NCBI GenBank assembly: GCA_002803225.1
Contig: NXFV01000288.1
Coordinates: 1-44,154 of the forward strand
Length of the DNA stretch: 44,154 nt
Direction of reading: 5' to 3'
From: Gamarada debralockiae
Lineage: Eukaryota; Ascomycota; Leotiomycetes; Helotiales; Hyphodiscaceae
The notes under the pieces: model-generated
The model's input: only the letters and a program-made list of their open reading frames with translations
Told to the model about the DNA's origin: nothing
The model's database searches: none
In this document: piece by piece, positions 31,927-43,693 of the stretch
Layout of the letters: each line of letters begins with the position of its first letter
How positions within the stretch are numbered: the first letter of the stretch is position 1
Program-made: the position numbers and the translations under genes

Positions 31927-34147
31927 TCGATCCTGGCTCCTCATATTTTACTACTTTCTTTCGGGATATTTGTACCATATCATTGGAGTTTGGGGTGCGT
32001 TGAAGCCAGATACCCATTTAAGTTGGGCGGGTCGCTATGTATATTCAATGTCAAAAGAACCGTCCCTTCCTTGCTCCATTAACATATGCTTAGTAGCAAA
32101 TTGTGAATTTGTGTTTGAGTACGATTTATTCGCCTGTTTAAGCGAATCCCGACAGCTATAAGAAGCTGGCTTGTGCTACAAACGCAATAGCCGGCCCTAC
32201 ACTCGCACCAATCTCATAGGTCTTATCTGGGTTGTGATAGACGCACTTCGAGATGCGGTGATTCTTTCGGCCCTCTGAATTCGGAGTTTATACAAGTGGG
32301 ATTTTCTCTACAACAGATGGGGATTATGTAGCAAGTTGGTAAAGAGCTAGAACGACATGGAGGAGAACAACGACACATAGAATTAGGACGACACGTAATC
32401 TTACAATTACAACGACAACGAGAACACCTATGTGCTTGAGGGTGGGGTATGTTATACGGTTCTCAAAGGATTTCCAAACAGCCAACGCTCGCCGTCCTGT
32501 AGGTAAGCATACCGTCCACATTCGTGCGGTCGCAACCAAGTGTCCTGCGAGGGTTGATCTAGTAACAACACCACCCAGGCCATAAGAACGTGCAAGAGTC
32601 TTAACATAATCTCTTGAGACTGTCCCATTAGTTGGCTAACTTTGCACACCTGGACATTCAAGAGCGACTAAAACGATGAATTCCCTTCACAGAATGAATC
32701 TGCAGCAGAAATAGGGAGTGCTGTTGTCAACAGGAATTTCAGTAGTGACAGCTTTACTGTTTTAACTTAATTTCAAATATCGACGGAGTTGAAAAGGCAC
32801 CGTGATCAAGTTATGTTTTTATCGTTCACAGGATTGTGCTATTTTCTACTATTTTTGATCTTTAACTTCACTGCAACAGACACTTTTCAGCATTTTACCA
32901 AGCTCGGAGCGCCGTGAATGATCTCTGGTGACCACATGCTGGGACATCGAGCCTTTGCTTCGCGGACTAGGTGCCTTAAGTAGGTCTTTCATGTGGACAG
33001 ATCCTTGGTCATCGTTGGCAAAGAAAATAACTAACTAAATAAAATTTCACTGTGGCGATTGGTCATTCTGTGAAAAGGAGATGGAGAGAAGATTGTGGCT
33101 TAGCTTTAACCTTGCGGAGAGTTGTGGCTTTCTCCACTCCCATCAGTACATATTGAGCTTTGTACTATAATCTATAGATATCAGGTACCTTCCAAGACAC
33201 ACGGCCCTACTCATTTCAACAATTGCTAATCCTAATTTGTAGGATCAAATTTACCGTCCTTCGTTTTCTTTGGGTCAGAACAGGGATTCAGAAGATATGG
33301 CTCTTACGATCCAGAAGTGTGGAAAGAAACGTCGACAATGAGGACCATATCGACAACAAAAGTACTGTCGAGCGACAGAGAGGCAGTATTCATAACGGAT
33401 TCACGAATTGGGGTCTACAAGGTCCAGCCATTGTCGTACAGCAGGGACAGGTCGTGCATTGTTCCCACGGCCTTGATCTCGGATCTGTTACGTCTTCCCA
33501 AGCTTTGGGAATTTGCAGCTCCTTTCTGCGTGTACAGTCTTCAAAGCTCTGCTTTATATATGTAGCCACTTAAAATCAAACAGGTTGCTGGCGTGCAAGG
33601 ATTTGCTCCAAACTTCTCCAAATACTTAGACTAGCTAAGGAACTATGAGGGTGGAGAAAGCTGATCTAGACGGAGGAATGGGTATCTCACTGTCAGTGGT
33701 ACTGTGAGACACAATGAGGAATAGAACATGGCGTTGACTTCTAACACGGTCTATGTCTGGGGCGGGTTGTTTCTAGGCGGCTTCCGACTGGTGTGTAGCA
33801 GATCATGGCATCTTGAAGGACATCGTATACCTTCATGTTAGCTGTGTACTGGATACCATGCCAACACAGGCCCATATCTTGCTCTGTTCCTGCTCCATAG
33901 CTTCTCCAACCCGGATACCTTCCTAACTTGGCATAAATCTTTCCAGACCAGCGTAGCGGTCGCAGAACATAGCGATATGCTGCTTCTTCCAATTTGATCC
34001 CCCAGACCAACTTTTGTCTCAAAAAGGGATGCCTGTGTAGATTGTAGCAGGCCCTTAAAGGTCCCCATAGCCACCAGACACGTTGTACTTCTCGTCCAAG
34101 ACCCGGCAATCAAGCGAATTATCCGTAGAACCTTATGCCTAAACCTC
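31927..34147. other. 2.2-kb region without a supportable gene
   Basis: AT-rich with low-complexity GACGACAACG runs near 32340-32420. One coding-like open segment at 33236-33565 is listed separately. The minus-strand frames at 33741-34176 lie just 3' of the AP-3 sigma gene and are probably its 3' UTR. Confidence 0.4.
33236..33565 (+). pseudogene. Orphan coding-like segment
   Basis: About 109 codons are open between TAA 33233 and TAG 33563 with balanced protein-like composition (GFRRYGSYDPEVWKE, VFITDSRIGVYKVQPLSY, LISDLLRLPKLWEF). A TTTGTAG at the left edge could be an acceptor. I found no upstream exon or start, so it may be a gene fragment or chance. Confidence 0.25.
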
Positions 34148-34759
34148 TCACCTCCCAGCCCACCCAAACCCACCACTTCCCATCCCTAACCCTCCAAGCC
34201 CACCCCTCGACTCATTTACCGGCCTCTTCGCAACCTTCCCCTGCGCCTTAACCCCCTCCACTACCCTCTCAAGCTGCGTCTCAATCACCACGCCACCCAC
34301 AACCATCTCCGCCAGCGCCGCATGCAGCGTCTCAAAATTGAAGATCAAGTCCAACTCACACACATTCTCAAACAGTCTATCCAGCGCCTCCACATAAACT
34401 TGTATCAGATCGATCAGCGCCAGCGGAGATTCCGTAGACGTAGAGATGATGATGAAGTAGAGAGTCGCGTAGTGGCGGTAGGTTACAAGGGATGGGACAT
34501 CATTGTGTGGGGTAGAGTTTGTGGGCTGAGAGGATTGCTGAGGGGCGAGGAGTGGTGGGAGGGGGAGGAAGTTGCAGGAGCCTGTTGGGCGGTGGGATAC
34601 TAACTGGAAGATTTCGGAGATGAGGCGTTGTTGGACGGATGTTTCCTGCTGCTGTTAGATGGCGGGTGGAAAGGAAATGAGGGGACGCACGAGTTGAGTG
34701 TAGAATTTTGTGAGGCGCGGCTGGCCTGCGTTGTTGAAGACTAGGACTGCGTTTATCAT
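34148..34759 (-). CDS. APS3: AP-3 adaptor complex sigma subunit
   Basis: The small subunit of the AP-3 coat, which sorts cargo from Golgi/endosome directly to the vacuole. Two exons (34691-34759, 34148-34645; 45-nt intron) give 188 aa. Exon 1 is MINAVLVFNNAGQPRLTKFYTQL, the diagnostic start of sigma-3. The join reads YTQL-ETSVQQRLISEIFQLVS. Later landmarks are VTYRHYATLYFIIISTSTES and ALIDLIQVYVEALDRLFENV, followed by CELDLIFNFETLHAALAEMV, the sigma longin-fold core. A Ser/Pro/Gln-rich insert (about residues 45-70) and the Gly-rich tail are typical of fungal versions. The upstream in-frame ATG at 34930 is rejected because the family starts at MINAV. Head to head with frataxin. Confidence 0.95.
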
Positions 34760-35027
34760 TTTGATCTTTCGTAGACACGGCGGAGTTTGGAGTTGTGGTT
34801 GGGTTGTGCGGGCGTGGTAGTCTTCGAAATATTTTGTAGAGGAAGGCTTGGGAGAAGGCTGACAAAATTCACGAGGTTCACTGACAAGCGAGAATGTGGG
34901 GAAGCTCGAAGCTTCGCCTTCAAACTCCATTATCTACAGTCTCTTCACAATCAAGTCCCCAACGTCAATTTATCAATCCAGACTTGTCTAATTGATTTTG
35001 TTTCCGTCATTCATTTTCTTCACCACA
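34760..35027. promoter_or_regulatory. Short bidirectional promoter between APS3 and frataxin genes
   Basis: 268 bp separates the two start codons, so regulatory sequence is shared. It ends in a CACCACA leader just before the frataxin ATG. No known site could be assigned. Confidence 0.55.
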
Positions 35028-35753
35028 ATGACTCGCAACGCCGTCTTCAAGCTCGCCCGCAGTGCGACTCGACAGCTCAGTACGCCAGCGACGATAACTC
35101 GTAGCTCTCTCCTCCGCCCATCCAGAGTCGCAATTCTTCCCTCAACCTCTCGAATTTTATCTATCAGAGCAAGCAGAGCATTCTCAACTACTCCGGCCGT
35201 ATCGAAAGGTCTTTCTCCAGAGTCGGAAGACCCTCATCCGAAACAAGCGGAGAGCAGTACCACAGCTGCCCAGCCAGCAGATCTTACTGTTGAGGAATAC
35301 CATGAGCTTTCGGACGCGTATATGAACACCATGGTTGAAAGAATGGAGCAGCTGCAGGAGGAACGCGATGATGTCGATGTGGAATATAGTGTACCCCCTC
35401 CCTTTCCTCTATCTCTGTTTCTCCTCCATCACTCCCTCCTCTCCAGCTATTATGCATTGGTATTGACTATTCTACAGGCCGGTGTTCTGAACTTTGTTTT
35501 CCCACCTATTGGCACATATGTCATAAACAAGCAACCCCCAAACAAGCAGATCTGGCTGTCGTCTCCCATTTCCGGGCCCAAGAGATACGATTACGTGGTT
35601 CTGAGCGAGGGACAGGATTCCAAGGAGGGCACTGGTGCGGGTGACTGGATCTACTTGCGGGATATGAGCACGATGAGCTCGCTGCTACTTAGTGAGGTCG
35701 GAGTCGACCTGAGTGAACCGATGCCGCCTCCTTCGCACTCTGGTGATGATTGA
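35028..35753 (+). CDS. YFH1: Frataxin, mitochondrial
   Basis: Frataxin helps the mitochondrial cysteine desulfurase assemble Fe-S clusters and protects against iron overload. Two exons (35028-35390, 35478-35753; 87-nt intron) give 212 aa. Residues 1-60 are an Arg/Ser-rich presequence with no acidic residues ([20 protein letters not shown]), ending near FSTTPAVS. The first helix, [20 protein letters not shown], and the following acidic ridge ([15 protein letters not shown]) form the iron-binding face. The second exon begins [20 protein letters not shown], then [20 protein letters not shown], the family signature including the Trp essential for partner binding. The acceptor at 35477 is preferred over an earlier CAG because it restores this beta-sheet. 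Start at the second in-frame ATG, which opens the presequence. Confidence 0.95.
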   Translation: MTRNAVFKLARSATRQLSTPATITRSSLLRPSRVAILPSTSRILSIRASRAFSTTPAVSKGLSPESEDPHPKQAESSTTAAQPADLTVEEYHELSDAYMNTMVERMEQLQEERDDVDVEYSVPPPFPLSLFLLHHSLLSSYYALVLTILQAGVLNFVFPPIGTYVINKQPPNKQIWLSSPISGPKRYDYVVLSEGQDSKEGTGAGDWIYLRDMSTMSSLLLSEVGVDLSEPMPPPSHSGDD

Positions 35754-36227
35754 GGGGATTGGCGGGACACAGGATGGGGAAGGGCTTGGTGGTGCTGAGG
35801 CATGGAGCGAAATCAATGCAAAAGGAGTTCATGGTAGGCACATGGTGTGGATGTTCACGAGGAGCGGAAAATGTTCGATTATGCCGCGGGTATGACGGCT
35901 TCTCTTCTAGGACTATAGGCAAGTACTTTCTGCAGTAACGCTTTCCTACATCCAAGTCCCATGGCGGACCGGATCTCTCAATACTACCTCTGTGTACCAG
36001 TATCGCATGCAGCTTATGCCACGCCTCCATGTTGCGCGCAGTATTTTGTGACCTAGCATGATCGTTGCTACCTCTACCGGCAGTTGTGCAATTTATCCTC
36101 CGTACGTCCAATATCTCAGTCCCTATTCTGTGCCTTCGGGGCAGTCATCTGGCACAACGGCACTGCCCCTCGACTCCTCAGTATCCTCAAGTCCCCCAAT
36201 AGTTTGTATCCCGTCACAATATCCCCT
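35754..36227. other. Intergenic between convergent frataxin and DPH3 genes
   Basis: Nothing recognised beyond the two 3' ends. Confidence 0.5.
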
Positions 36228-36583
36228 TCAAGTCGCAACCGGCACCTGTACCTTCTGCTCCGCCATCTTATCATCCTCAGGTTTCGGCAGATCATCCTGC
36301 ATCACCACGTATTAGCATCCATCACCCATCAACCATATCCAAAACCTGCAGCCCATCCATCCTTCCCTCCCCATAACCAAGAAAAATGCGTACTCACCAC
36401 CTCAAAAATAACCTTAATCATCAGACTACAACTCGGACAAACCGCAATATCCTCTCCATCCCTCAAATCCGCGATGCCGATTTCAAAGCGGTCGCCACAT
36501 GGACACGGATAGTGGTATATCTCGAGCGTTTTGTCGTAGGTCATGTCCTCGATTTCGATCTCGTCGTAGATATTTTCTGCCAT
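36228..36583 (-). CDS. DPH3: Diphthamide biosynthesis protein 3 (CSL zinc-ribbon)
   Basis: DPH3 (Kti11) passes electrons to the Fe-S enzyme that starts diphthamide formation on elongation factor 2, and works with Elongator in tRNA wobble modification. Two exons (36398-36583, 36228-36296; 101-nt intron) give 84 aa, the normal length. The start is [17 protein letters not shown]; eleven upstream in-frame residues ([11 protein letters not shown]) are left out because homologues begin here. Metal ligands are Cys27 and Cys29 (YPCPCGDRF) with Cys49 and Cys52 ([14 protein letters not shown]), the CSL zinc/iron ribbon. The second exon, [20 protein letters not shown], is the usual flexible tail. Frataxin, which supplies Fe-S cofactor, is the convergent neighbour; this may be coincidence. 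Confidence 0.95.
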
Positions 36584-38725
36584 TTGGTGTTGTATGTTTG
36601 TAGTGTTTGGATTCACCAGGTAGTATGTTGTGAAAGTGCTCTAGTTGGAGGGGAAATGGTTTCTTGGTTTCTCTGAGTCAAAGAAATTTTTGAAGTCACA
36701 GCCTCGCGGGGAAGTTGATTAGTCAGCATTTAATAGTGCACTTTAAACTTTGCCTACATAGATTTGCTGGCTTCACTCCTTAACCCCTTTTCATGCCAAA
36801 CCATCAATTCATTGGAATGAATGTGGAGTTTACCAATCTTGAGAGACACTTCTACTAGATCTCCTTAACTGGGTATTCACCTCTAGTGAGGACCATGCTC
36901 GACCGCATAGCATGATGAACATAAGTCGTCATTACTTGATCGGGTGCTGGGAGTTTGAGACTCACACAGGGTACCGAATTACAGTTCGAGACGCAAAGTC
37001 GCTGTATATCTTAAAGTACATGTCTCATGTTCTAATCGTTGCGGCAACCACCGAGCATGTGCAAGAAGCCAGAGGCCCATCAGACGGAGACGTCAGAGGT
37101 CTGTAGACTTCGTCAGATGGTGTTCAAGATACAACCTTACATAAAAGTTGGAACACCATTTCTCTTTAATATGTTTTCTTAATCCTTAAGCTTTGCTCCA
37201 TCGTCACTAGAAGTCTTTCGTCATCCACAACGGAATTTCTCCGTCCTCCAGGGGACGTTTCTACTTGGGGCCTGCAGCATCTGAAGCTTTCCTCTTCGCC
37301 GCACCATCTAGATACAGCCAATCCAAAGCTTTTCATGTCTACTGCACTACCAATCTATATTCCCCACAACACACTCCGAAAACAGTGGCACTAGGTCCGG
37401 GAAAAGTTGAGGGAAACTAGGCTTCCAATTCTCACGACAGACCTCAACTGAACCCACATCATCAGGGCCCGTAACCAAATAGCTCCTAAGTGGTGGCTAG
37501 ACAGTAGGCGAGATAAGTTTGATTACGTACTGTGAGTGGATAGTTCTGTCTCTCATGGTCAACGGATCGCTAGGATGCGGGCTGATGATTTGGTTGTCTC
37601 TGGTGGCGGCCGCGAAGGCCTCGAGCTGGGGTGGCAGATCGGCGAAATGGTCGAAGAGAGAGCGATGGGGCTCTATGTGGTTGCAGCAGAAGAGAGGCCG
37701 AAGCCAGCTATGAAGGCAATGTATGGCCCCACGCAGTCAACCACTTTCTATATCCCATTGCGTCGTGTACGGGTCGAAAATGATGGTCATAGGGACTGGA
37801 CTGTAGGTATGAAGGTTCCAGTGGATGACTTTGGGTGTATTTGATACTTTAAGGTTCAAATGAGCGAGAGTCACTGACGAATGCCACAGTTGAGACGAAT
37901 TTGTACAGCTGGTTTGGAGACGAAGGAAAAGATGCGAAACCCTATCCTTATATGCCACTTTCGTCCTTTGTGGTCATCCTACACAGAGCGGACATGGCTA
38001 CAACATCGAGCCCCGCTACATAAAAGACCATTGTTCCACGGCTTTAATCAGTTGAAGGACCGAAAGAAATGGGACAATTGATCGAGTTCAAAGAAGTTTC
38101 ATAATGTCGTATCTGGTTGAATTGCTAAAATCGTTTGAACGATTTATACATCAAGCGGCCACATCACTTAAGCGACTGACCTCCAACTTTCCCTCTGTTT
38201 GAATGATTGAAATTGAGTATGTTGGGGCAGAAATTTTCACTTCTAAACTGCCTTAGATGCAGTGTCCTTTGCGTTTATGGAACGGCACGCGACTCGAATG
38301 AGTTCGTTTGTATGTGCAGACACCCGAAAATCAATTTATCCCCATCCGGGAGCTTTGCCTTTTTGTATTTTCGAGAGTATTCAAAACAGGTTATCGTTCT
38401 ATTGAATGCAGTGTTCTTTCTACTACCGGTAAGCCTATTTTGGCAAGAGCATTCGCTTTCTGAGAAAGGCGTTCAGGAAGGACCTCATCTCTTCACCTTA
38501 CAGCTCGTTTGTACCTCTCATTACTTCCATAGGTTCTAAATCGCTCACCTCGTCTCATCATATCCCTTCCAATTCGTTCACTTCATCTCAACTATCCAGG
38601 ACACAGAGATCAACAAGTTCCTCCTATCAAGTCCCCAACCGACGCAATCGTTCAGTTCTTCTCAACAACCCGCAAGACTCATGACGAACATTATTTAGGT
38701 CTCCAGCTCACTTTTATGTCAGACA
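36584..38725. other. Gene-poor region
   Basis: No start-to-stop gene supported. A 102-codon open segment (37536-37844, GTG at its left edge) reads protein-like (ELGWQIGEMVEERAMGLYVV) but has no start codon or splice-supported partner. TGAACGATT-type words begin to recur from 38136. Confidence 0.4.
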
Positions 38726-39238
38726 ATGGCTACTGTAGAGGAGCGCGCGTACTTCCTGACCTTCCCGAACCAAGACGGAGAGAAATATCTTGCCTTTACC
38801 GCCGGCCAAGGCCTCTCTTCTGCTGCATCAGCGTCTCCATTCAGTCATATGCGCAAAGCCAAGTCGCAATGAGTAAGTACTTCTCGGTTCCATACATTTC
38901 GTACGAGATGCGATCGTTCATTGAATCTGAATGATTGGACAAAAGCTGACTTCGAGATTTCCAGTCAATATCGGGTTCCCCGATATCATCTCATCAGCAA
39001 TGACCCGAATCACCACGGCGTGCGTATCTCAATGCCATCCATAATCGCAAGATCCGTGGTCCTCCTCCAAGTGATCCGATGATTATGGAAGGTAGGGTCC
39101 GATCCGCTCGATGCGTTGTCAAGGTCTGGTCTCGAACGAGATGCCTCTCTGGTGAAGCTACGTTATACCAGTAAGACCGAAGATGGATGTTGGGTTGAGG
39201 TCTGCAGAGGAAAGGAGAGCTTTGAGCAGAGCATGTAA
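38726..39238 (+). pseudogene. Possible decayed two-exon gene
   Basis: ATG 38726 opens MATVEERAYFLTFPNQDGEK and SPFSHMRKAKSQ, stopping at TGA directly before GTAAGT, which is a perfect donor. An acceptor-like TTTCCAG follows near 38965, and the next frame reads QYRVPRYHLISNDPNHHGVR, then after one TGA KVGSDPLDALSRSGLERDAS and TSKTEDGCWVEVCRGKESFE. The composition is clearly protein-like, but the stop before the donor and the second TGA break it. It could also be a working gene whose splicing I have misread. No family recognised. Confidence 0.3.
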
Positions 39239-41163
39239 TGGCAATTGTTGCCCTCGTTTAAACGATTACTGATTCCGACTCCAGTGTACCACAGCATATG
39301 GCTTTGCTTGAGGACTTGCTGATGATCAAATCGATGCGGTGCCTTGGCAGCCATGACGGAAGTTTCAACAGCTACTTGATGCAGAGAAAGGCTTCATAGA
39401 ATGTTATTCGACTACATACTATTTGAGAGATAGAAGAGCCTTTCTACTGGTTCATTTGCAGCATTATGACACCAAATCTCTCGTATTCTTTGAATGATTG
39501 CTTTTAGAAGAGCATTTTGATAATGAAGAAATCGCCCCGAGCTTGCAGTCACGCGTAACAAACGCTCACATTCTTTCAGTGATGAGCATTGAGACTTCCT
39601 TGCTTCCTATCTGGACCAAGTGCCCTCCTCCCTAGCCTCACTGTCTTCATCACCCTAATTGTCTTCCTCCATCTTATCGAATTCCTCGATCTTCATTGTC
39701 TCTCTCATCTCAGCCAGCTCATACATCAACATCGTCTCGTACAAACCCGCCGATACCATGTATAACACCCCAACATGCTCAGTAAATCAACACCACTGAT
39801 AGAAACACAGATCATAACTAGAACATCCTAAAACTTGCATAGAAAATCGTCAGTAAACTGACCACCCACACAAAATAATGAATGCATCACTCTCGTTCGT
39901 CCACCTTAGAATCGTCGGCGTTTGAGTTTGCGATGCAATTCTTCAACATGTGTCGTTGTCAGAACCCGAGCATGAGCTGTAGCGCTGATCGCATGCGACA
40001 AATTACTTATAATAGAGGTAGATAGTAGTTGAACGATTCACCAAGTTGTCGGCGAAGGAGTGGAGACGTATGCAGATGAGAAGATGGCAGTGCGCAACCC
40101 TAACATAGTACTAATTCGTTCAAAGCAGTATGGAAGCTTCTCTTACTTGGTTTTCCCCGAATATTCTTATCCTTAATAAATGCGCAGGTTTGAGCAAAAG
40201 GTGTTGGAAAGTGGAGTTAGAAAGTGAATGAAGGGAAAATTCGGGCCTCTGGTTTAAGCGAAACCCCCTGAAATGTCTGACTGCGAAAGTTGCTTGCTCG
40301 TGAGGTTTATTGCTGCCTACAATGCGTGTGAGATGTGGCAATTGTTACTAAGAGTGGCGCACCATGAGACTTCGTATTCAGACCTTGTGATCATGTTTAA
40401 TTTAGATCTATAGTAATACCGCATGTCTACGGCGCAGAAGAGAAGCATTATTCAACACCCATGCTAAAAACAGGCGGCTCGCTTATCAATGTGGACCTTA
40501 TCCAACCTCCGCTCGGCCCCTTTTCGTCCAACTAAACGACTGCAATTGACACGACTCAAGAAGTCTCCGAGCGGAGATCAAATCGGCAACTTTTCCCAGA
40601 TTAAAGAGTCTGCTCGCAAGATAAGGCTCCAAAACAGAAAGGAGGCTTATGCGCTGAATCAGATGTTATCTCTCATGCGACATTATGGGGGACATGCAAC
40701 CCCTCACTTTTAGTTCAGCCCTATGGCAGTGCATGTTATAATTGCACAGCCCTACAACCGTACGATGCACCTCGGAGAAAGCCTGATTCCGGCATGAAGA
40801 CAATGTCGACTGATGGGGTACAAAATCGGTACCGAGTACACTTGCGCCCGCTGAATTATCGGCGGAAATTATATTGGTCCAAAGTCTGACCCAGTGTGGA
40901 AGACAAAGATATGGCCCTAACTGCCGAGTTTCGCCCAGACTCTCCTCTTTAACTCCGCAGTCCGCACGCCGCACAACGGTAGAAAATAAATTTCCGCGCG
41001 GGAAGAGCGGTCTGAGCGATGTCTGGAAAGGGGCACTGGTGCAAAGATTAGCGTCGTGTTCTTTGCGGAGGAATATCTACCCTCCTAGAAGCCGACTTCA
41101 AGTCAAAACCATTTCGAAAGACATGCAAAGAGTCGTACTGATGCTCTCTACTCTCAGGATACG
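39239..41163. other. Gene-poor region with coding-like fragments
   Basis: Apart from the minus-strand fragment at 39655-40015 I see no gene. 40489-40713 plus is open but featureless. Confidence 0.4.
39655..40015 (-). pseudogene. Possible decayed gene fragment
   Basis: On the minus strand, 40010-39906 reads SNLSHAISATAHARVLTTTH then VEELHRKLKRRRF and stops; 39780-39655 reads VGVLYMVSAGLYETMLMYEL then AEMRETMKIEEFDKMEEDN and stops. Both are helix-rich and protein-like and could be two exons separated by the intervening 120 bp. No start codon or family could be assigned. Confidence 0.25.
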
Positions 41164-43367
41164 ATGACCAATAGCAAGCCGAAAGGCCGGCAGAGAAACT
41201 CCAGTGCTCATGTAGGTAATCGGGGAGTAATTCTCTTGCTATTCGACAGTTTCATGGATTTTTACTCTTGAATCACGTCTCCGGAGTAGTTCCTCCAAAG
41301 CCCTTTCTAATGAAGCATATGCTGACTCCTCGATGTTCTGCAGAGCAAGAATGGGTGTGCTACTTGCAAGTAAGATGACCGTTCTTCAACTTTCTTAACT
41401 GTTAGCCTGCCACTAACTTCACCCTTCCTGAATAGGATGAGACGAGTAAAATGCGGGGAGGAAAAGCCAGAATGTCTCCGCTGCATAAAATCAGGATGGC
41501 GATGTGATGGATACGACGCCGCTCCCTCGAAAAGCAAGTCACCAATCCCTCGTCGCCCCCAAGAGTCAACCTCAATATCGATATACAATCCATCGACGGT
41601 CCCCAATCTAGATGAGGAGGAACAGAGGTACTTCCAGATCTACCTGGACCAAAGTTCAACGTCCCTTGAACTACAGGATACAGCATCAATTTTCTGGAGG
41701 CAAGTCGTCCTTCAAGAGAGCTATTCCAACCCGTGTGTTAGGCATGGTCTTGTGGCTATAGGCGCCGTTGCCAAGAGTGCCCACACGAGGCTGAGATGGG
41801 CATACTTCACAAATCTTTCTGACAGGACGCAAGAACGGCATCGGCAGTAAGTGCACATTCTTTCGGGAAGTCCACTTCCGTCTCCTTGAAGGAATACGTC
41901 CCCATCTGCTGCTCCTTTCGCAACGCGTTTCCATGCGGTTAAATTCTTAATTTGCCTAAAAATAATTAGTGCTTAACGACGACTGATGTTATACTTGGAC
42001 AGATTCGCTTTGCTGCAATATCAGAAAGCCATCCAAGGTCTCCGAGAATTCATCGACGGTCTACAAAAGGGCAAAGGCGGTCGATCGACGCTCATCTGTT
42101 GCATGGCTCTCACTTTGTTCGATTGCTTCTATGGGAACGTGGGCTTCGCAGCACAGCATATTCGGTTCGGCCGAAAGCTGTTATCAGCCTGGATGTCAAC
42201 TGACTCCACCAAATCTCCAAAGCAAATAATGGGCGATCCAATTGACTGCCATCTCATTCACATGTGAGCAAATTTCCCGAGTAATTTGTTTCCCAATCCG
42301 TGGCGTTTCACGAGTTATGCCACCGAACTCTACTTTGAAAAAGATTTATTTGGAGTGCAATATTATCTTGGAACTCCCGAACCTCTCTCGGCTCTGTCTT
42401 TCGTCCCTTATCAAGTATATACTGAGATTTTGTAGGTTCATCAGTCTTGACATTCAAGCAACCTCTTTCTTGGAAGTCGATAAAGAATACACGTACCCGA
42501 ATACACTGCAATTCTATAGCCGTCAGTCTGTTATTCCCGAGGAGATACAAACTCTGGAGGAGGCAAAAGCTGTGCGACAACAACTCTTGTTCGGTGGCTA
42601 CAACATTTACCTTCGTACGTTGCAGTTCAAAACGAGTCCCACTGACGATATTCCAGAGGAGTTGTTCCATCTGCGAAAGTACTATTTGTCACAAATAACC
42701 CTCTGGAACAACTGCCTAGATGAAATTTGCAGAGAACAGCCGTTTCAAGGAGAGCTTCACCCTTTGTCCCGATCCACTTCTCTTCGGCTCTACACGACAA
42801 TTCTTCTCATCAGGCTTTCATACACCCTCAAACCACCCACAACACAATATGATGGCTTTTCGGAACATTTCAAATATCTTCTTTCATTCTCCAAAGAAGT
42901 TATTGAATTCGAAGCCCGGAATGCGACGCTCCCTCCAGGTAAGTCATAACGGGGGCTTGAACGCTTCCAATGACTTCTTTTTAAGATTGAAGTAACTCTT
43001 AATAGGACTCGAACTCGAATCCTATACGTTCGAGCAACGTATCATCCCGGCACTCTACCTTGTCGCGACAAAATGCCACCAGCCGTTACTCCGCAGACAA
43101 GCAATCGAACTTTTGAAGTCCTCCCACAGAAGAGAGGGTTTATGGGACAGCTACTTGTCCGCGAAAGTTGCTGAATGGATCATTGAACTTGAGACAGAAG
43201 GATCAAGTGAGGATGAAAGAATATCGGACGACGTCTTGATGCTGGATAAGAGAGTCTTTGAAGAAAGCATTGAGTTGGATGTACAAGGGAGGCAGGCGGT
43301 AATCAGGTGCAGACAGATTACAGAACATGGTGGGTTGAGCGAGGAAAACGCTGTTATTTGTTGGTAG
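41164..43367 (+). CDS. Zn2Cys6 transcription factor with fungal-specific regulatory region
   Basis: Six exons (41164-41211, 41344-41369, 41436-41846, 42003-42263, 42436-42938, 43006-43367) give 536 aa. The DNA-binding cluster is Cys21-Cys24-Cys31-Cys38-Cys41-Cys48 with C-x2-C-x6-C-x6-C-x2-C-x6-C spacing (CATCKMRRVKCGEEKPECLR), split by two small introns as is common in this family. The middle region matches the pattern of fungal regulators with a single cluster and a C-terminal regulatory half: NPCVRHGLVAIGAVAKS, YQKAIQGLREFIDG, STLICCMALTLFDCFYGNVG, then HMFISLDIQATSFLEVD across the 172-nt fourth intron. The last exon (YTFEQRIIPALYLVATKCHQ, LLRRQAIELLKSSHRREGLW) is the usual tail. The target genes are unknown. 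The 26-nt second exon is the least certain join, but it supplies the first two cysteines. Confidence 0.85.
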
Positions 43368-43693
43368 GGACTCGATAGGGATAGGGATTCTGAAGCTCAG
43401 GTCTCGGCGGGAAAGCCGTCTGTGCCGAATAGGTTGACAGCTGGACTGAGTCCTGGTCGGAACCTTGTCTTTGCTCACTTCATTTTAGATATCCATTACA
43501 GGGGAAGGCTGAGGTCCAAGTTAACGAAGTTGATAGAGAATTCAGAACTTGACTGGACAATTCGCAAGGCCACCGGGGAGGGGCCTCCAACTTCCTACTG
43601 AGAAAGACGGTGAAGCGTCACATACGGAGCACTTGCAGAGAAAGCATCATAAAATATTCAGCACCTTTGAGACAAAGCAGGTGTTGTATCTAT
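43368..43693. other. Intergenic between convergent genes
   Basis: 3' flanks of the transcription factor and thioesterase genes; nothing else seen. Confidence 0.5.

Noticed and set aside
32340..32420. Low-complexity repeats as a tandem-repeat gene
   Set aside because: The short imperfect GACGACAACG-type runs do not keep a unit or frame, and the hydrophobic minus-strand frame is a by-product.
34655..34930. Upstream start for AP-3 sigma (ATG 34930)
   Set aside because: The family begins MINAVLVF at 34759. The extra residues are unlike any sigma subunit and lie in the shared promoter.
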